Assembly (NCBI RefSeq): GCF_016597815.1
Contig: NZ_VCHA01000001.1
Location: forward strand, 310,001-374,000
DNA length: 64,000 bases
Origin: Marinobacter sp. DY40_1A1
GTDB taxonomy: Bacteria; Pseudomonadota; Gammaproteobacteria; Pseudomonadales; Oleiphilaceae
Direction of reading: 5' to 3'
Notes under the pieces: model-generated
Databases searched by the model: none
What the model was told of the DNA's origin: nothing
Seen by the model: only the letters and a program-made list of their open reading frames with translations
Program-made: the position numbers and the translations under genes
Shown: in pieces, positions 51,990-63,747 of the stretch
How the letters are laid out: every line of letters starts with the position of its first letter
Numbering within the stretch: the first letter of the stretch is position 1

Positions 51990-54653
51990 ATGGTTTATAG
52001 AGCTAATAGGATTGCTACCGCTTTGGCGCTCTCGCTAATCCTTGGCGCCTGTGGAGGATCATCTCCCTCTGGTGAAAGCGGAGATGGAGGCAGCGATGTA
52101 TTGCTTCCGCCGGCGAGGATTGTTTTAGCTGGCACCATAGGTGTTGAGGCCAACACACGGGTTGACGCTGACACTGCAGATGGCCTCGTTCTTGGCGAAC
52201 TCCCGTTGACGGAGCCCCAGCTGCTGCCTGCCTCCTTTATTCTCGCTGGGTATGTAAGCTTTAGGGACGAGTCCCGCGGCACCAATAGTCCTTTTGATGA
52301 TTTCCCGAAGGACCCGGAGGATCAGTTTCGGGTGCCATTTGAGCCGGGAGAGCGTTTGTCACTGCGCACCTTCAGTGAGATGGCTGGCGGGCCTCTGGTA
52401 ACACTGGCGCTACGCCGTCTGGATGGGACAGAGCTGGAATCGCAGACAACGGACCCGATTAACAAGATGTTTTCTGCCAGCGTCAGTCTGCCAGCCACGG
52501 AGGAGGCGGGCGACTATCTTGTGGTGGTTTCTGCAGATGATTTTGACCCTCCGCCAGTCCGTTATGTACTTTCGAAAACAGCCGGTGCGCAGTCTTTGGC
52601 ATTGAACCTTGACTGGCCCAGGCACGCCTTTGTTCCAGGAAGAGCTGTTGTTGCCATGGCTGATTATGCAGGCACACCCATGTCTGCATCTAACCAGATT
52701 GCGGGCAATGTAATCCGGGCACTGGATCATCAGCACTGGCTGGTGACTATGCCCGCCAGTCGTATGTCCAGGCAATCAGCAAACGAACAGAATACTCTTG
52801 ACTGGATTGATACGCTGAGACAACAGCCCGGAGTTGTGAGTGCGACACCTGACTATATAGTGTCGGCTCAAAGCCCCATGAATGAGCCGCTATATCCCAA
52901 ACAGTGGCATTATGACCTGATCAATTTGCCTGCTGCATGGCAGCTTGTTCCCGGTGGAGGCGCCGGCGTTAAAGTGGCGGTGCTTGATACTGGGCTGTTC
53001 AGAGACGGGCTGGGCTGGCACCCGGATATAGCAGCCAATGTTGTTACCCTGATACCTGCCGGAGCAGACTTCGTATCAGCAGAATTCGACAATGATGTCC
53101 CGCCCGGCCGGGATGGTGACCCGAGGGATCCAGGCAATGCTGCGGGTAACAACGTGTTTCATGGGACTCACGTCGCAGGCACGGTCGTTGCCAATGCCAC
53201 GAACCAGCTCGGTGGAACGGGCGTAGCCTTTGGCGCCGAACTGCTTCCAGTCAGGGTTTTGGGGGAAGGTGGTATAGGATCATCCACGGACCTGATTGAT
53301 GCGATCCGCTGGGTTGGTTCTGGCACACCGGTGAAGGCAGACATCATTAATTTAAGTCTTGGCGGTTTGCCCGAAATACCCGCGTTGCAGAACGCTATTG
53401 ATGAAGTTGTCGCTAATGGCGTGATTGTGGTGGCTGCGGCTGGCAACCAGGCAAGCTCTTCCCCAGCCTATCCAGCTGCTGCGGAAGGTGTGTTTTCTGT
53501 AAGCGCAGTGGATGCTGGTGGCAGCCTCGCCGGTTACTCCAATTTTGGCCCCTGGATTGATCTTGCAGCTCCCGGAGGCGATGTGCGCAGGGATGCAAAC
53601 CTAGATGGCTTGGCTGATCTGGTTATCAGCTCCAGTGCTAGTCTTGGCCCCGACGGGTTTGAGCCGGATTATACAGGGCTGCAGGGTACTTCTATGGCGG
53701 CTCCGCATGTTGCGGGTGTTTTTGCCCTCATGAAGAGCCTCAAGCCAGATCTCAATACTGGAACATTGGTTTCCTGGCTTGCAGGAGGTCAGCTCACCAC
53801 GCCTGTTCCCGGCGGCAGGTCAGGTGCCCTCGGGTACGGCACTATCGATTCGGCCAAGGCGGTATTGGCCGCCATCGATAATCCCTCTGTTACCATACTG
53901 TCCGCATCGCCTGCGGCAATCAGCCTGTCGTCGGAAACAAGGCTATCTCAGACTGTTGAGTTGCAGGTGCTGGGTGACCAAACCAATAATCTGGTGATTA
54001 ATCCGACCATAGCGAGCCCGGCATGGCTTGATGTGACCCTTTCGGCGGTGCGGCCATTTTCAATTACAGTGACGCTTAATGAGCAGGCACTCGAAGAGGA
54101 TGTTCCGGTACGCACCAGTCTGGAGGTGAACTACACAACCGATAGCACCAGAGTTCTTCACATTCCTGTGGTGGCTGAGCTGGTAACGGATGAAAATGCA
54201 CGCAATGCGGGAAGGCACTTTGTATTGCTGGTATACACTGAGCCCAATGAACAAGGTCAGCTTGAAGCCGCTGCTCAGGTTTCCATGACTGCCGTAAATG
54301 GAACCTATCAGTTTGGTTTTCGTCTGAATGACGGAACGCAGGGCGCAAGCTTTGCGGATGTGCCCCCAGGCGATTACTATCTGGTCGCAGGCTCAGATCT
54401 GGATAATGACGGTATTATTTGCCAGTCGGGAGAGGCATGTGCAGAGTACCCGGTCACCGGCATGCGAGAGGTGATTACTGTCGATGAGAATACCGATCTG
54501 AAGGATATCCGTATGGCGACAGGCTATTTTCGCCCAACTATTTCCACAGCAACACCTGATGTACTGCCTCGTCCCGGATTTACCGGTTACAAACTGAAAA
54601 TGCCACATTCGCATGGCGTGGCTGCACCCAAAAAAATCGGAGTTGAACGTTGA
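51990..54653 (+). CDS. subtilisin-like (S8) serine protease lipoprotein
   Basis: An 887-residue lipoprotein with signal MVYRANRIATALALSLILGA and lipid Cys at 21. After a propeptide-like region (to ~310), the S8 domain has the triad Asp333 (VAVLDTGLF), His391 (FHGTHVAGT) and Ser568 (GTSMAAPHVAG). The ~270-residue tail is beta-rich and includes a segment with calcium-like acidic residues (AGSDLDNDGIIC). It should be tethered to the outer membrane or periplasm. The start at 51990 begins the lipoprotein signal, with GGAG eight bases upstream. Its stop overlaps the start of a PrcB-domain gene. Confidence 0.92.
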   Translation: MVYRANRIATALALSLILGACGGSSPSGESGDGGSDVLLPPARIVLAGTIGVEANTRVDADTADGLVLGELPLTEPQLLPASFILAGYVSFRDESRGTNSPFDDFPKDPEDQFRVPFEPGERLSLRTFSEMAGGPLVTLALRRLDGTELESQTTDPINKMFSASVSLPATEEAGDYLVVVSADDFDPPPVRYVLSKTAGAQSLALNLDWPRHAFVPGRAVVAMADYAGTPMSASNQIAGNVIRALDHQHWLVTMPASRMSRQSANEQNTLDWIDTLRQQPGVVSATPDYIVSAQSPMNEPLYPKQWHYDLINLPAAWQLVPGGGAGVKVAVLDTGLFRDGLGWHPDIAANVVTLIPAGADFVSAEFDNDVPPGRDGDPRDPGNAAGNNVFHGTHVAGTVVANATNQLGGTGVAFGAELLPVRVLGEGGIGSSTDLIDAIRWVGSGTPVKADIINLSLGGLPEIPALQNAIDEVVANGVIVVAAAGNQASSSPAYPAAAEGVFSVSAVDAGGSLAGYSNFGPWIDLAAPGGDVRRDANLDGLADLVISSSASLGPDGFEPDYTGLQGTSMAAPHVAGVFALMKSLKPDLNTGTLVSWLAGGQLTTPVPGGRSGALGYGTIDSAKAVLAAIDNPSVTILSASPAAISLSSETRLSQTVELQVLGDQTNNLVINPTIASPAWLDVTLSAVRPFSITVTLNEQALEEDVPVRTSLEVNYTTDSTRVLHIPVVAELVTDENARNAGRHFVLLVYTEPNEQGQLEAAAQVSMTAVNGTYQFGFRLNDGTQGASFADVPPGDYYLVAGSDLDNDGIICQSGEACAEYPVTGMREVITVDENTDLKDIRMATGYFRPTISTATPDVLPRPGFTGYKLKMPHSHGVAAPKKIGVER

Positions 54654-55168
54654 TAGCAGTATTCAGAAAGGTGCTGACAGGAGCGCCGTTGGTTACTTTG
54701 CTGACAGGGTATTTGTTGGCTGCGGGATGTGCATCTTCAGACGTTATTGAAACGGGGCCCGATGAGCTTTTGGCTCGGCAGGTTATCCAGTCCGCCCATT
54801 GCGGCCTGAGTGGCCCCGGACTGGCCTATGTTCAGACCCCCGAACGATTACAGCAGTTACTCGATCTGCCGGCTCAGAATATAGCCGTCCAGCAGCTGCG
54901 ACAGGTGGACCTTGAAAAGGAACATCTGCTGTTTATTACCTTGGGCGAAAAGCCAACGGGCGGCTACAGTGTCAGCCTGGTTTCGGCGAATGCTGAGGGC
55001 ACCGGAAGCCCGCTACGGCTTGCTGTTGCCGCTCGCTCTCCGGCGCCGGGAACCATGACCACTCAGGTTATTACGTCGGCCTGTGTGGTGGTGGCGGTTC
55101 CAGCGCATGACTGGCCGGAAATCCGGGTGTCAGGCATTCGGGACAAGGATTTGGTTTTAGCGCCCTGA
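54650..55168 (+). CDS. PrcB-domain lipoprotein, partner of the S8 protease (TTG start)
   Basis: A 172-residue lipoprotein with signal ending LLAAGC (lipid Cys at 27). The C-terminal half (about 95-172) matches PrcB_C: LLFITLGEKPTGGYSVSLVS and VVAVPAHDWPEIRVSGI. PrcB is an accessory of the dentilisin protease complex of Treponema. Here the TTG at 54650 overlaps the protease stop, with GGAG seven bases upstream, so the two products are made together and a complex is likely. It overlaps torD by 12 bases at the 3' end. Confidence 0.82.
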   Translation: MIAVFRKVLTGAPLVTLLTGYLLAAGCASSDVIETGPDELLARQVIQSAHCGLSGPGLAYVQTPERLQQLLDLPAQNIAVQQLRQVDLEKEHLLFITLGEKPTGGYSVSLVSANAEGTGSPLRLAVAARSPAPGTMTTQVITSACVVVAVPAHDWPEIRVSGIRDKDLVLAP

Positions 55169-55828
55169 GACGGCTTTTTCTGCAATATTTATCGGCGTTT
55201 CGTCCAGCGCCGGTAAACCCTTCAAGAACTCAAGAAGTAGAACCGCTAAAGCAGGGTATAGATCGCTAACGGTACTAACCTTCTCGCAGCGCGCCGCAAA
55301 TGCAGGCAGCCAGTTCAGCAGCTCTTCTTCAATAAAGGCTTTTATCTGATCCAGAGTAGGCCCGGATTCGGGCTTTTCTGCTTTGTTCAGAAAGGCGTCG
55401 AATCCTTCACCCAGATATTCAAGCATCACTGATAGGTGGTCGGATGGCTCCCGGAAGTCTGCCGAAACTTCTTGCTGGCTTGCGGCCAGCCGTTCCTGCA
55501 TGCGTTCCTGTGGCTCAGCAAAAAACCGATTGCCCTCAGAGCTGTAAAAAGACGCATAAGGAGGGGCGCTGTTTTGCCCATCCATCAGGAACATGGCGGC
55601 GAAATCTGCCGCCAGTTCCAATCGCGAGTGTGATAGCAGAGTAAGGCCGGTAAATGCGTTGCGTAGCCGTTGAACGGTACTGGCAAGCCCCGGCAGCTCT
55701 GCCAGCGAGGAGAGGACGGCATCGCCTTCCCCCCGTTGGTACGCCAGTAACTGCTCCTGGGTCAGCTCGACCGCAAACAGGCCGGCAAACCAGTTGCAGA
55801 GCGCAGGATGGCGCCAGTCTGCATTCAT
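55157..55828 (-). CDS. torD: TorD, chaperone for TMAO reductase
   Basis: A 223-residue TorD/DmsD-family chaperone, all helical. LYFFEGN-like helices and the family motif region ([21 protein letters not shown]) are visible. It binds the Tat signal of TorA and helps insert the molybdenum cofactor. It overlaps torA by four bases and ends the torECAD operon. Confidence 0.9.
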   Translation of the reverse strand: MNADWRHPALCNWFAGLFAVELTQEQLLAYQRGEGDAVLSSLAELPGLASTVQRLRNAFTGLTLLSHSRLELAADFAAMFLMDGQNSAPPYASFYSSEGNRFFAEPQERMQERLAASQQEVSADFREPSDHLSVMLEYLGEGFDAFLNKAEKPESGPTLDQIKAFIEEELLNWLPAFAARCEKVSTVSDLYPALAVLLLEFLKGLPALDETPINIAEKAVSGR

Positions 55829-58293
55829 ACTTCGACCTCAATAGGGCCGCCAAACGAGGTGACTGCCGGTGCAGCTCCCTTGAACTTCTCCATATCAACC
55901 AGGCAAGTATTGGCACTAGTGGCTTGGGACAACCGTGAGGTGCCTATGTCCATGGTCAGGGTGTTGGGGTCGCCGTATGTGTCCAGTGAACCGATACTGG
56001 CATCTTCCGGGCCGTACCACGCGCCTTCCTGAATACGGATTACGCCGGGCGGGAAGTTGTCGGAGACTACTGCGCCAGCCAGCAATTGGCCACGGTCGTT
56101 GAACACGCGCACCAGATCGCCGTCTGCTATGCCTCGGGCTTTTGCATCTTCCGGGCCCATAAATACGGGTTCACGCCCCTGAACAGTATAAGTGGCACGG
56201 AACTCTTCCGATTCGCACATTTGTGAGTGCAGGCGGTTGTCCGGATGCACTGATTGCAGCCACAAGGGGAACTTGTCAGAGCCCGGGCCACCGTGTGATC
56301 TCTCGGCTTTCTCCATCCAGCTGGGATAGGCCTTGCAGTCGTCATAGCCGTAGCGGCCGATTTTTCGGCTACTGATTTCAATAAAACCGGAAGGAGTACC
56401 CAGCGCGTTCAGTTCCGGGTCTTCCCGGAAATCGGCGTGCCGCACCCAAGGCTTGCCAGCCCCAAAGTCGACATAGCCAGCTTCCCAGAACTCTTCGAAT
56501 TCCGGCATCTTGAAGCCGGCTTTCTGGTTTTCATCCCGGCAGGCATTGTATAGATGGCGCAGCCACTGACCTTCGTCCATGCTGCGACGGTATTCTTCAT
56601 GGCGACCAAAGCGGCGGCAGAGTTCTGTGAATATGTCGAAATCCGTGCGCGAATGGAACAAAGGGTCCACCAGCTTATGCATGGCCAGCAGGCCGCGGTT
56701 GCTGTAGGAGCCGTAAATGTCGATATCGTTGCGTTCAAACTGTGTACATGCGGGCAACACCAAATCCGAGAAGCGGCAGGTGGCGTTCCACGCAAAATCG
56801 ATGGTAACCGCAGTCTCCAGCTTGCGATAAGCCTTCTTCATGCGGTTTCGATCCTGATGGCGATGCCATGGGTTACAACCACTGAAGACCACCATACGAA
56901 TTTCGGGGTAGGTGACTTCGCTGCCGTTGTATTCGATTTTCTCTCCCGGAGACAGAATGCTGTCAACCCAACGCGCAATCGGAATGGTGCTGCTTGCACC
57001 TTTGTAATCCATGCTTGGGTGTTTGGGCTCTTTACCCGCATCAATGTTGCGCGGGAAGGCTCCTGGCGCACTGGCACCCGAGGCAGATACCCCGATTGAG
57101 CTGTAGTGGTGGGCGTAGCTGATGCCGCCGCCTGGCAAGCCAATCTGGCCGAGCATGGTGGCGATAACAGCACCCATCCAGTAAGGCTGCTCGCCATGCT
57201 GTTGACGCTGAACCGCCCAGCCAAAGAGAAGCTGTGTGCGATCCGAAGCCAGCAGGCGGGCAAACTCACGAATTTTGTCTTCATCTATCCCGCAAATGGC
57301 TGACGCCCAGGCCGGGGTTTTCTCAACCTTGTCGTCGGTTTCGCCCATCACATAGTCAATGAAGTCTTTGAAGCCCAGCGCGTAGGTTTCGATGAACTTC
57401 TTGTCGTAGAGGTTTTCAGTATACAAAGTGTGGGCGATGCCCAGCATGAAGGGTACGTCGGTCATCGGATTGACGTATAGCTGCTCGCAGCCCAGATAGT
57501 TTTGGGTTTTGGAGCGAACCGGGTCGACGCTGATTACACGGATACTACCGTCGGCAACTTTGCCTTTCAGTTGTTCCAGATACTCGTAGGATTCGTGGGT
57601 TTCGCAGTTCCAGCCAACCTGCAGGTTTTTGACCGGGTCATTGGCCCACAGAATGATGGTTTTACTGTTATCCAGAATCAGCGGCCAGGATGTGCCCTGG
57701 CTGTAAACTTCAGTAGAGCCTAAAACATAGGGCAGAATGCCCTGGGCAGCGCCGGTGGAGTAGTCACCAATTGTTGCGACTGAGTTACCATGCATGCCGA
57801 GGGCTCGAGCCATGTGGTTACCGCAGCTGTGCACCTGTCCGGTCTGACGCCATCCGGTGGAGTGGTGCAGGGCAGCCGGGCCGTGGGTGGTTTGCACCCG
57901 CTCCAGCTCTTCATAAAACAGATCCAGGGCTTCGTCCCAGGTCAGTCGCACAAAGCGGTTGTCGCCACGCTGAGTGCGGTCGCTGTTCTCGCGATTCTTC
58001 AGCCAGTCGATCCGGGCCATGGGGTATCGAATGCGGGAAGGGTTGTAGATAACACCCATCACGCCTTTGATCATCTCAGTCGGGTACTTGTCCTGCTCAA
58101 ACGGCTTGATTTCAGCAACCTTGCCGCCTTTCACCAGTGCCTTGATGGCGCCCCAGTGTGAGCCGGTGGTTTTCCAGGACCCCTCAGCAGATACGGCAGC
58201 TTCGGCTGCCCGCATTAACAGGCCCGGGCCGAGCATGGCCCCTGCTGATACGGAGGCCAGTCCTTGCATAAATTGTCTGCGTGTAATCGCCAT
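55825..58293 (-). CDS. torA: TorA, trimethylamine-N-oxide reductase
   Basis: An 822-residue periplasmic molybdoenzyme of the DMSO reductase family. The Tat signal [18 protein letters not shown] (4-21) is clear. The molybdenum ligand Ser179 lies in [12 protein letters not shown], as in TorA, DMSO reductase and BisC. QYPSGL-type cofactor segments ([20 protein letters not shown]) and [17 protein letters not shown] follow. It reduces TMAO to trimethylamine using electrons from TorC. The start at 58293 has GAGG nine bases upstream; the frame at 58305 adds four residues. DMSO or biotin sulfoxide reduction cannot be excluded. Confidence 0.94.
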   Translation of the reverse strand: MAITRRQFMQGLASVSAGAMLGPGLLMRAAEAAVSAEGSWKTTGSHWGAIKALVKGGKVAEIKPFEQDKYPTEMIKGVMGVIYNPSRIRYPMARIDWLKNRENSDRTQRGDNRFVRLTWDEALDLFYEELERVQTTHGPAALHHSTGWRQTGQVHSCGNHMARALGMHGNSVATIGDYSTGAAQGILPYVLGSTEVYSQGTSWPLILDNSKTIILWANDPVKNLQVGWNCETHESYEYLEQLKGKVADGSIRVISVDPVRSKTQNYLGCEQLYVNPMTDVPFMLGIAHTLYTENLYDKKFIETYALGFKDFIDYVMGETDDKVEKTPAWASAICGIDEDKIREFARLLASDRTQLLFGWAVQRQQHGEQPYWMGAVIATMLGQIGLPGGGISYAHHYSSIGVSASGASAPGAFPRNIDAGKEPKHPSMDYKGASSTIPIARWVDSILSPGEKIEYNGSEVTYPEIRMVVFSGCNPWHRHQDRNRMKKAYRKLETAVTIDFAWNATCRFSDLVLPACTQFERNDIDIYGSYSNRGLLAMHKLVDPLFHSRTDFDIFTELCRRFGRHEEYRRSMDEGQWLRHLYNACRDENQKAGFKMPEFEEFWEAGYVDFGAGKPWVRHADFREDPELNALGTPSGFIEISSRKIGRYGYDDCKAYPSWMEKAERSHGGPGSDKFPLWLQSVHPDNRLHSQMCESEEFRATYTVQGREPVFMGPEDAKARGIADGDLVRVFNDRGQLLAGAVVSDNFPPGVIRIQEGAWYGPEDASIGSLDTYGDPNTLTMDIGTSRLSQATSANTCLVDMEKFKGAAPAVTSFGGPIEVEV

Positions 58294-58308
58294 GGTATGC
58301 CTCAAAAG

Positions 58309-59496
58309 TCAGTGTGCGTTCTCAGCAAAATCGGAAGAGTGCAGCTGCAGGTACTTCAGTACCAGCGCTTGGGTCTCTGCGTTCATATTGGTGAAACCGA
58401 CCATGCCAGAGAACATTGCTGGCCAGGTGTTGGCGTCAAAATGTGCAGGTGCGGGCTCGCCATGGCAAACGCTGCAGCCATCGGAATATGTCTGGTCAGC
58501 ATAGCCCCAGAGCGCATCACGATCCGGAAGAAGACCGCCCTTTTTCGCCCACAAGGTAATGTCTGCCTGCTCCCAGGAGAGGCCTGTTAAATCGTCCACT
58601 TTGTTTTCGCCCACATCGAAACGGGCGTCGTCAGTGGCAACATCTTTTTCGAGAACCGCACTGGCTACGTTAAGACCGAAGCCTTCGTACATGATGCGGC
58701 CGAAACCTTTCTGTTTGCGCCATCCAGACACCTGAACTTCCAGAGCATCACCTTTGGTGCTAATCAGGTTTACAGACGAGGCAGGATCTAGGTAGCCAGC
58801 CAGGTTCTGTAGTTCGGGGTCTGTGTAAAGATCAACTGATGTGACCGTGTAATAGGTTTCTCCGGTTGACAGGCGCGCGCCAGCTGCCTGCTCCATCAAG
58901 CGTGCAAGTGCCGGGTCAACTCCGGTGTTCATCTCTTTGGGCAAATTGTGCGCAATACCTTTGTGGCAATCGAGGCAGCTTTGGTTGCGTTCAGCAGCGG
59001 GCTTCATGAAACGGCGGGCTTCGTCGCCCATCTTGTCCCAGTCCATGCTGTCGTAATCGTGACAGTTGCGGCATTCCAGCGAATTGTTGGCCGAAAACCT
59101 GGCCCACTCATGCTGGGCAAGCTCCAGGCGTTTGGCTTCGAACTTTTCGGGGGTGTTGATGGTGCCAAAGATGGCGCCCCACACCTCTTTACTGGCTTGC
59201 ATTTTCCGCGCAATCTTATCTGTCCAGTTGTGCGGAACATGGCAATCAGGGCAGGTAGCGCGAACCCCCGTTCGGTTTTCATAGTGCACAGTGTCCTTCA
59301 GCTCTTCATAAACGTTGTCTTTCATTTCATGACAACTGATGCAAAAGGCTTCGGTGTTGGTTACCTCCAGAGCTGTGTTGAAGCCGCCCCAAAAGATAAT
59401 ACCGGCAACGAAACCAGTAATGATGACCAGCCCCAAGCTGATGTGGACTGGCGGGCGGTTGAGAATTCGCCAAAAGGATTTTATGCGCTTTAACAT
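58309..59496 (-). CDS. torC: TorC, pentaheme c-type cytochrome
   Basis: A 395-residue membrane-anchored cytochrome of the NapC/NirT type. A single helix (about 17-38) anchors it. Four haem motifs CISCH (52-56), CPDCH (82-86), CRNCH (142-146) and CLDCH (174-178) form the N-terminal NapC-like domain. A fifth, CSVCH (341-345), sits in the C-terminal domain and passes electrons to TorA. It takes electrons from menaquinol or ubiquinol. Fifteen bases before torA. Confidence 0.95.
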   Translation of the reverse strand: MLKRIKSFWRILNRPPVHISLGLVIITGFVAGIIFWGGFNTALEVTNTEAFCISCHEMKDNVYEELKDTVHYENRTGVRATCPDCHVPHNWTDKIARKMQASKEVWGAIFGTINTPEKFEAKRLELAQHEWARFSANNSLECRNCHDYDSMDWDKMGDEARRFMKPAAERNQSCLDCHKGIAHNLPKEMNTGVDPALARLMEQAAGARLSTGETYYTVTSVDLYTDPELQNLAGYLDPASSVNLISTKGDALEVQVSGWRKQKGFGRIMYEGFGLNVASAVLEKDVATDDARFDVGENKVDDLTGLSWEQADITLWAKKGGLLPDRDALWGYADQTYSDGCSVCHGEPAPAHFDANTWPAMFSGMVGFTNMNAETQALVLKYLQLHSSDFAENAH

Positions 59497-59554
59497 GAGG
59501 TTCTGCCCGAGTCAGATTTTTGTAGTTTGTAACCGAAGTGGTTGGCGGTTTGAT

Positions 59555-59746
59555 TCATGGGTGGCCAGGGGGACCGAAGAACATTTGTCCAATCCAAACA
59601 GCAAAACCATAGCCACCCACAACGGCAACGGAGGTTGCTGGCAGGATTACAAAAGTCACCATTAATAGAGCCCGCCACTCCCGGGCTTTGGTTATTGGTG
59701 CACCATCTTCATCGGTCGTTGCCGAAGTAACAGGCTGATCGCCCAT
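59555..59746 (-). CDS. torE: TorE, small NapE-family membrane protein
   Basis: A 63-residue protein with one hydrophobic helix (about 24-52) and the motif EWRALLMVTFVILPATSVAV typical of the TorE/NapE family. Its function is not established. The start at 59746 is preferred to the ATG two codons earlier because GGAG then has normal spacing. It heads torECAD, 58 bases before torC, an arrangement also seen in Shewanella. Confidence 0.86.
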   Translation of the reverse strand: MGDQPVTSATTDEDGAPITKAREWRALLMVTFVILPATSVAVVGGYGFAVWIGQMFFGPPGHP

Positions 59747-59838
59747 GACCATACTCCCTCTATATTATTTATATGCTCTTTCAATTCTGCGCTTATAACA
59801 GGGGAGTGTAGTTGATATTTGTCATTTATTCGCCGTGA

Positions 59839-61863
<2,025 letters not shown>

Positions 61864-61965
61864 TCGATCGATATTCTATTTGGACCTATAAAAAGACATC
61901 GTTATTCTTTTTAATTTGTCTTGAGGCTCGTTATCCTGCCGGTTTTATGATCGGGAAATACCGTA

Positions 61966-63741
61966 ATGGACTGGCAGGGATGGTTTGCGCTCGGCATGGC
62001 CGGCGCCGCGCTTATACTTATGAGCTCAGGACGCTATGCGCCCCACCTGGTTCTGATGGTTGTGCTTATTGCGCTCAGTGCCAGTGGCATTATTTCGGCT
62101 GGTCAGGCCCTTTCGGGGTTTAGTAATACAGGCCTGATCACTGTTGTAGCTCTATTTGTGGTGGCAGCAGGTATTCATCATTCTGGTGGGGTCGATTTAC
62201 TGGTCCGGCACCTGCTCCGAAACCCCAAAACTGTTCGCTCAGCGCAAGCGCGCATCACTCTGCCGGTTGCACTGCTGAGCGGCTTCCTCAACAACACCCC
62301 CGTTGTGGCAACCATGATTCCGGCGGTTCATGCCTGGTCCAGAAAGATCGGCATCGCGCCCTCCAAACTGATGATCCCCCTTAGCTATTCCGCCATCCTT
62401 GGTGGCACGCTCACCATGATTGGCACCAGCACCAACCTGGTCGTTAACGGCCAGTACGAACAACTCACGGGTGGCCCCGGGCTGTCCATTTTTTCGATCA
62501 CCGCGGTTGGTTTGCCTGTGGCAATTCTGGGTATTGCCGCAATCCTTCTGTTCATGCCTCGCGCTCTTCCAAATCGTGAAGATCGGCACAAATTTGGCTC
62601 CATGAGGGAGTTCACTCTCGAGGTGGCGGTTGCCATTGATGGGCCACTGGTTGGTAAAACGGTAGGTGAGGCGGGCCTGAGGGAGCTGGACCGGCTCTAT
62701 TTGGTTGAGATAGAGCGTGATGGCAGCGTAGTGACTGCGGTGCCATCCGAAGAGCGCCTGTGTGGTGGCGATCGCCTTGTATTTGCGGGGGATACCCAGG
62801 CAATCTCCGATCTGCTTCGGATTAACGGTATTGTGCCTTCAGAGCACGCAGATGAGCCCAGCTTGAGTCAGCATCGCGCTGAACGCTGTCTGATGGAGGC
62901 GGCCCTGTCTCCGCAATCAGAAGTGCTGGGATTGACCATTCGTGATGCGCGGTTCCGGGAGCGCTACGGGGCGGTAGTTTTGGCTGTTGCCCGGGGTGGT
63001 GCCCGAGTATCAGGGAATCTGGGTAATATTCAGCTCAAGCCCGGCGACGTGTTGTTACTGGAGGCCCGGCCCGCGTTTGTAAGTCGCCAGCGTTACAACA
63101 AGGATTTTCTGCTTATTAACGACCTGGAAACCGAGGCGCCCAGACACAATCGTGCCTGGCTGTCCTGGGGGATCCTGGTTGTGCTGGTGGGGCTGGCAGC
63201 TTGCGGTGTTCTCAGCATGCTGAATGCCGCGTTACTGGGCGCAGCGCTGATGATTATGACTGGCTGTTGCTCTGTAGGGCAGGCACAGAAGTCCGTGGAC
63301 GTTCCGGTGGTGCTTACTATTGCGGCTTCCTTTGCACTGGGTGCTGCATTGCAGGAGACCGGAGCAGCCACATTCCTCGCTGGAGCGATTCTCGGCCTGA
63401 GCAAAGGGCATGTTTTACTGGCTCTGTTTCTGGTTTATTGTTCGGTATCGGTGCTTACAGAGGTGATCACTAATAACGCAGCAGCTGTATTGGTCATTCC
63501 GGTGGTGCTATCAATGACCAATACGATGGGAGTTGCGGCTGAGCCTTTTGTGATTGCGGTAATGATGGCAGCTTCGGCCAGCTTCGCCACGCCTTTGGGG
63601 TATCAAACCAATATGATGGTGTTCGGCCCCGGGGGGTATCGGTTCGGGGACTTTGTGCGTGTTGGTTTGCCGATGAATGTGTTTATTGGGCTGGTGTCTG
63701 TGGCGGTGATTGCGATGGTGTACGGAGTCAGCCCGGGTTAA
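61966..63741 (+). CDS. SLC13 family permease with two TrkA-C domains
   Basis: A 591-residue sodium-coupled permease of the DASS/ArsB superfamily. The first half has LSGFLNNTPVVATMIPAVH, the conserved hairpin motif, and STNLVVNG. Two TrkA-C (RCK) domains lie at about 215-285 and 300-380, between the membrane halves. The second half contains VLTEVITNNAAAVLVIPVVL and ASASFATPLGYQTNMMV, repeating the motif. Such proteins carry dicarboxylates, sulfate or other anions; sulfate is a frequent substrate of this domain layout, but it cannot be fixed here. Confidence 0.91.
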   Translation: MDWQGWFALGMAGAALILMSSGRYAPHLVLMVVLIALSASGIISAGQALSGFSNTGLITVVALFVVAAGIHHSGGVDLLVRHLLRNPKTVRSAQARITLPVALLSGFLNNTPVVATMIPAVHAWSRKIGIAPSKLMIPLSYSAILGGTLTMIGTSTNLVVNGQYEQLTGGPGLSIFSITAVGLPVAILGIAAILLFMPRALPNREDRHKFGSMREFTLEVAVAIDGPLVGKTVGEAGLRELDRLYLVEIERDGSVVTAVPSEERLCGGDRLVFAGDTQAISDLLRINGIVPSEHADEPSLSQHRAERCLMEAALSPQSEVLGLTIRDARFRERYGAVVLAVARGGARVSGNLGNIQLKPGDVLLLEARPAFVSRQRYNKDFLLINDLETEAPRHNRAWLSWGILVVLVGLAACGVLSMLNAALLGAALMIMTGCCSVGQAQKSVDVPVVLTIAASFALGAALQETGAATFLAGAILGLSKGHVLLALFLVYCSVSVLTEVITNNAAAVLVIPVVLSMTNTMGVAAEPFVIAVMMAASASFATPLGYQTNMMVFGPGGYRFGDFVRVGLPMNVFIGLVSVAVIAMVYGVSPG

Positions 63742-63747
63742 TGGTCG

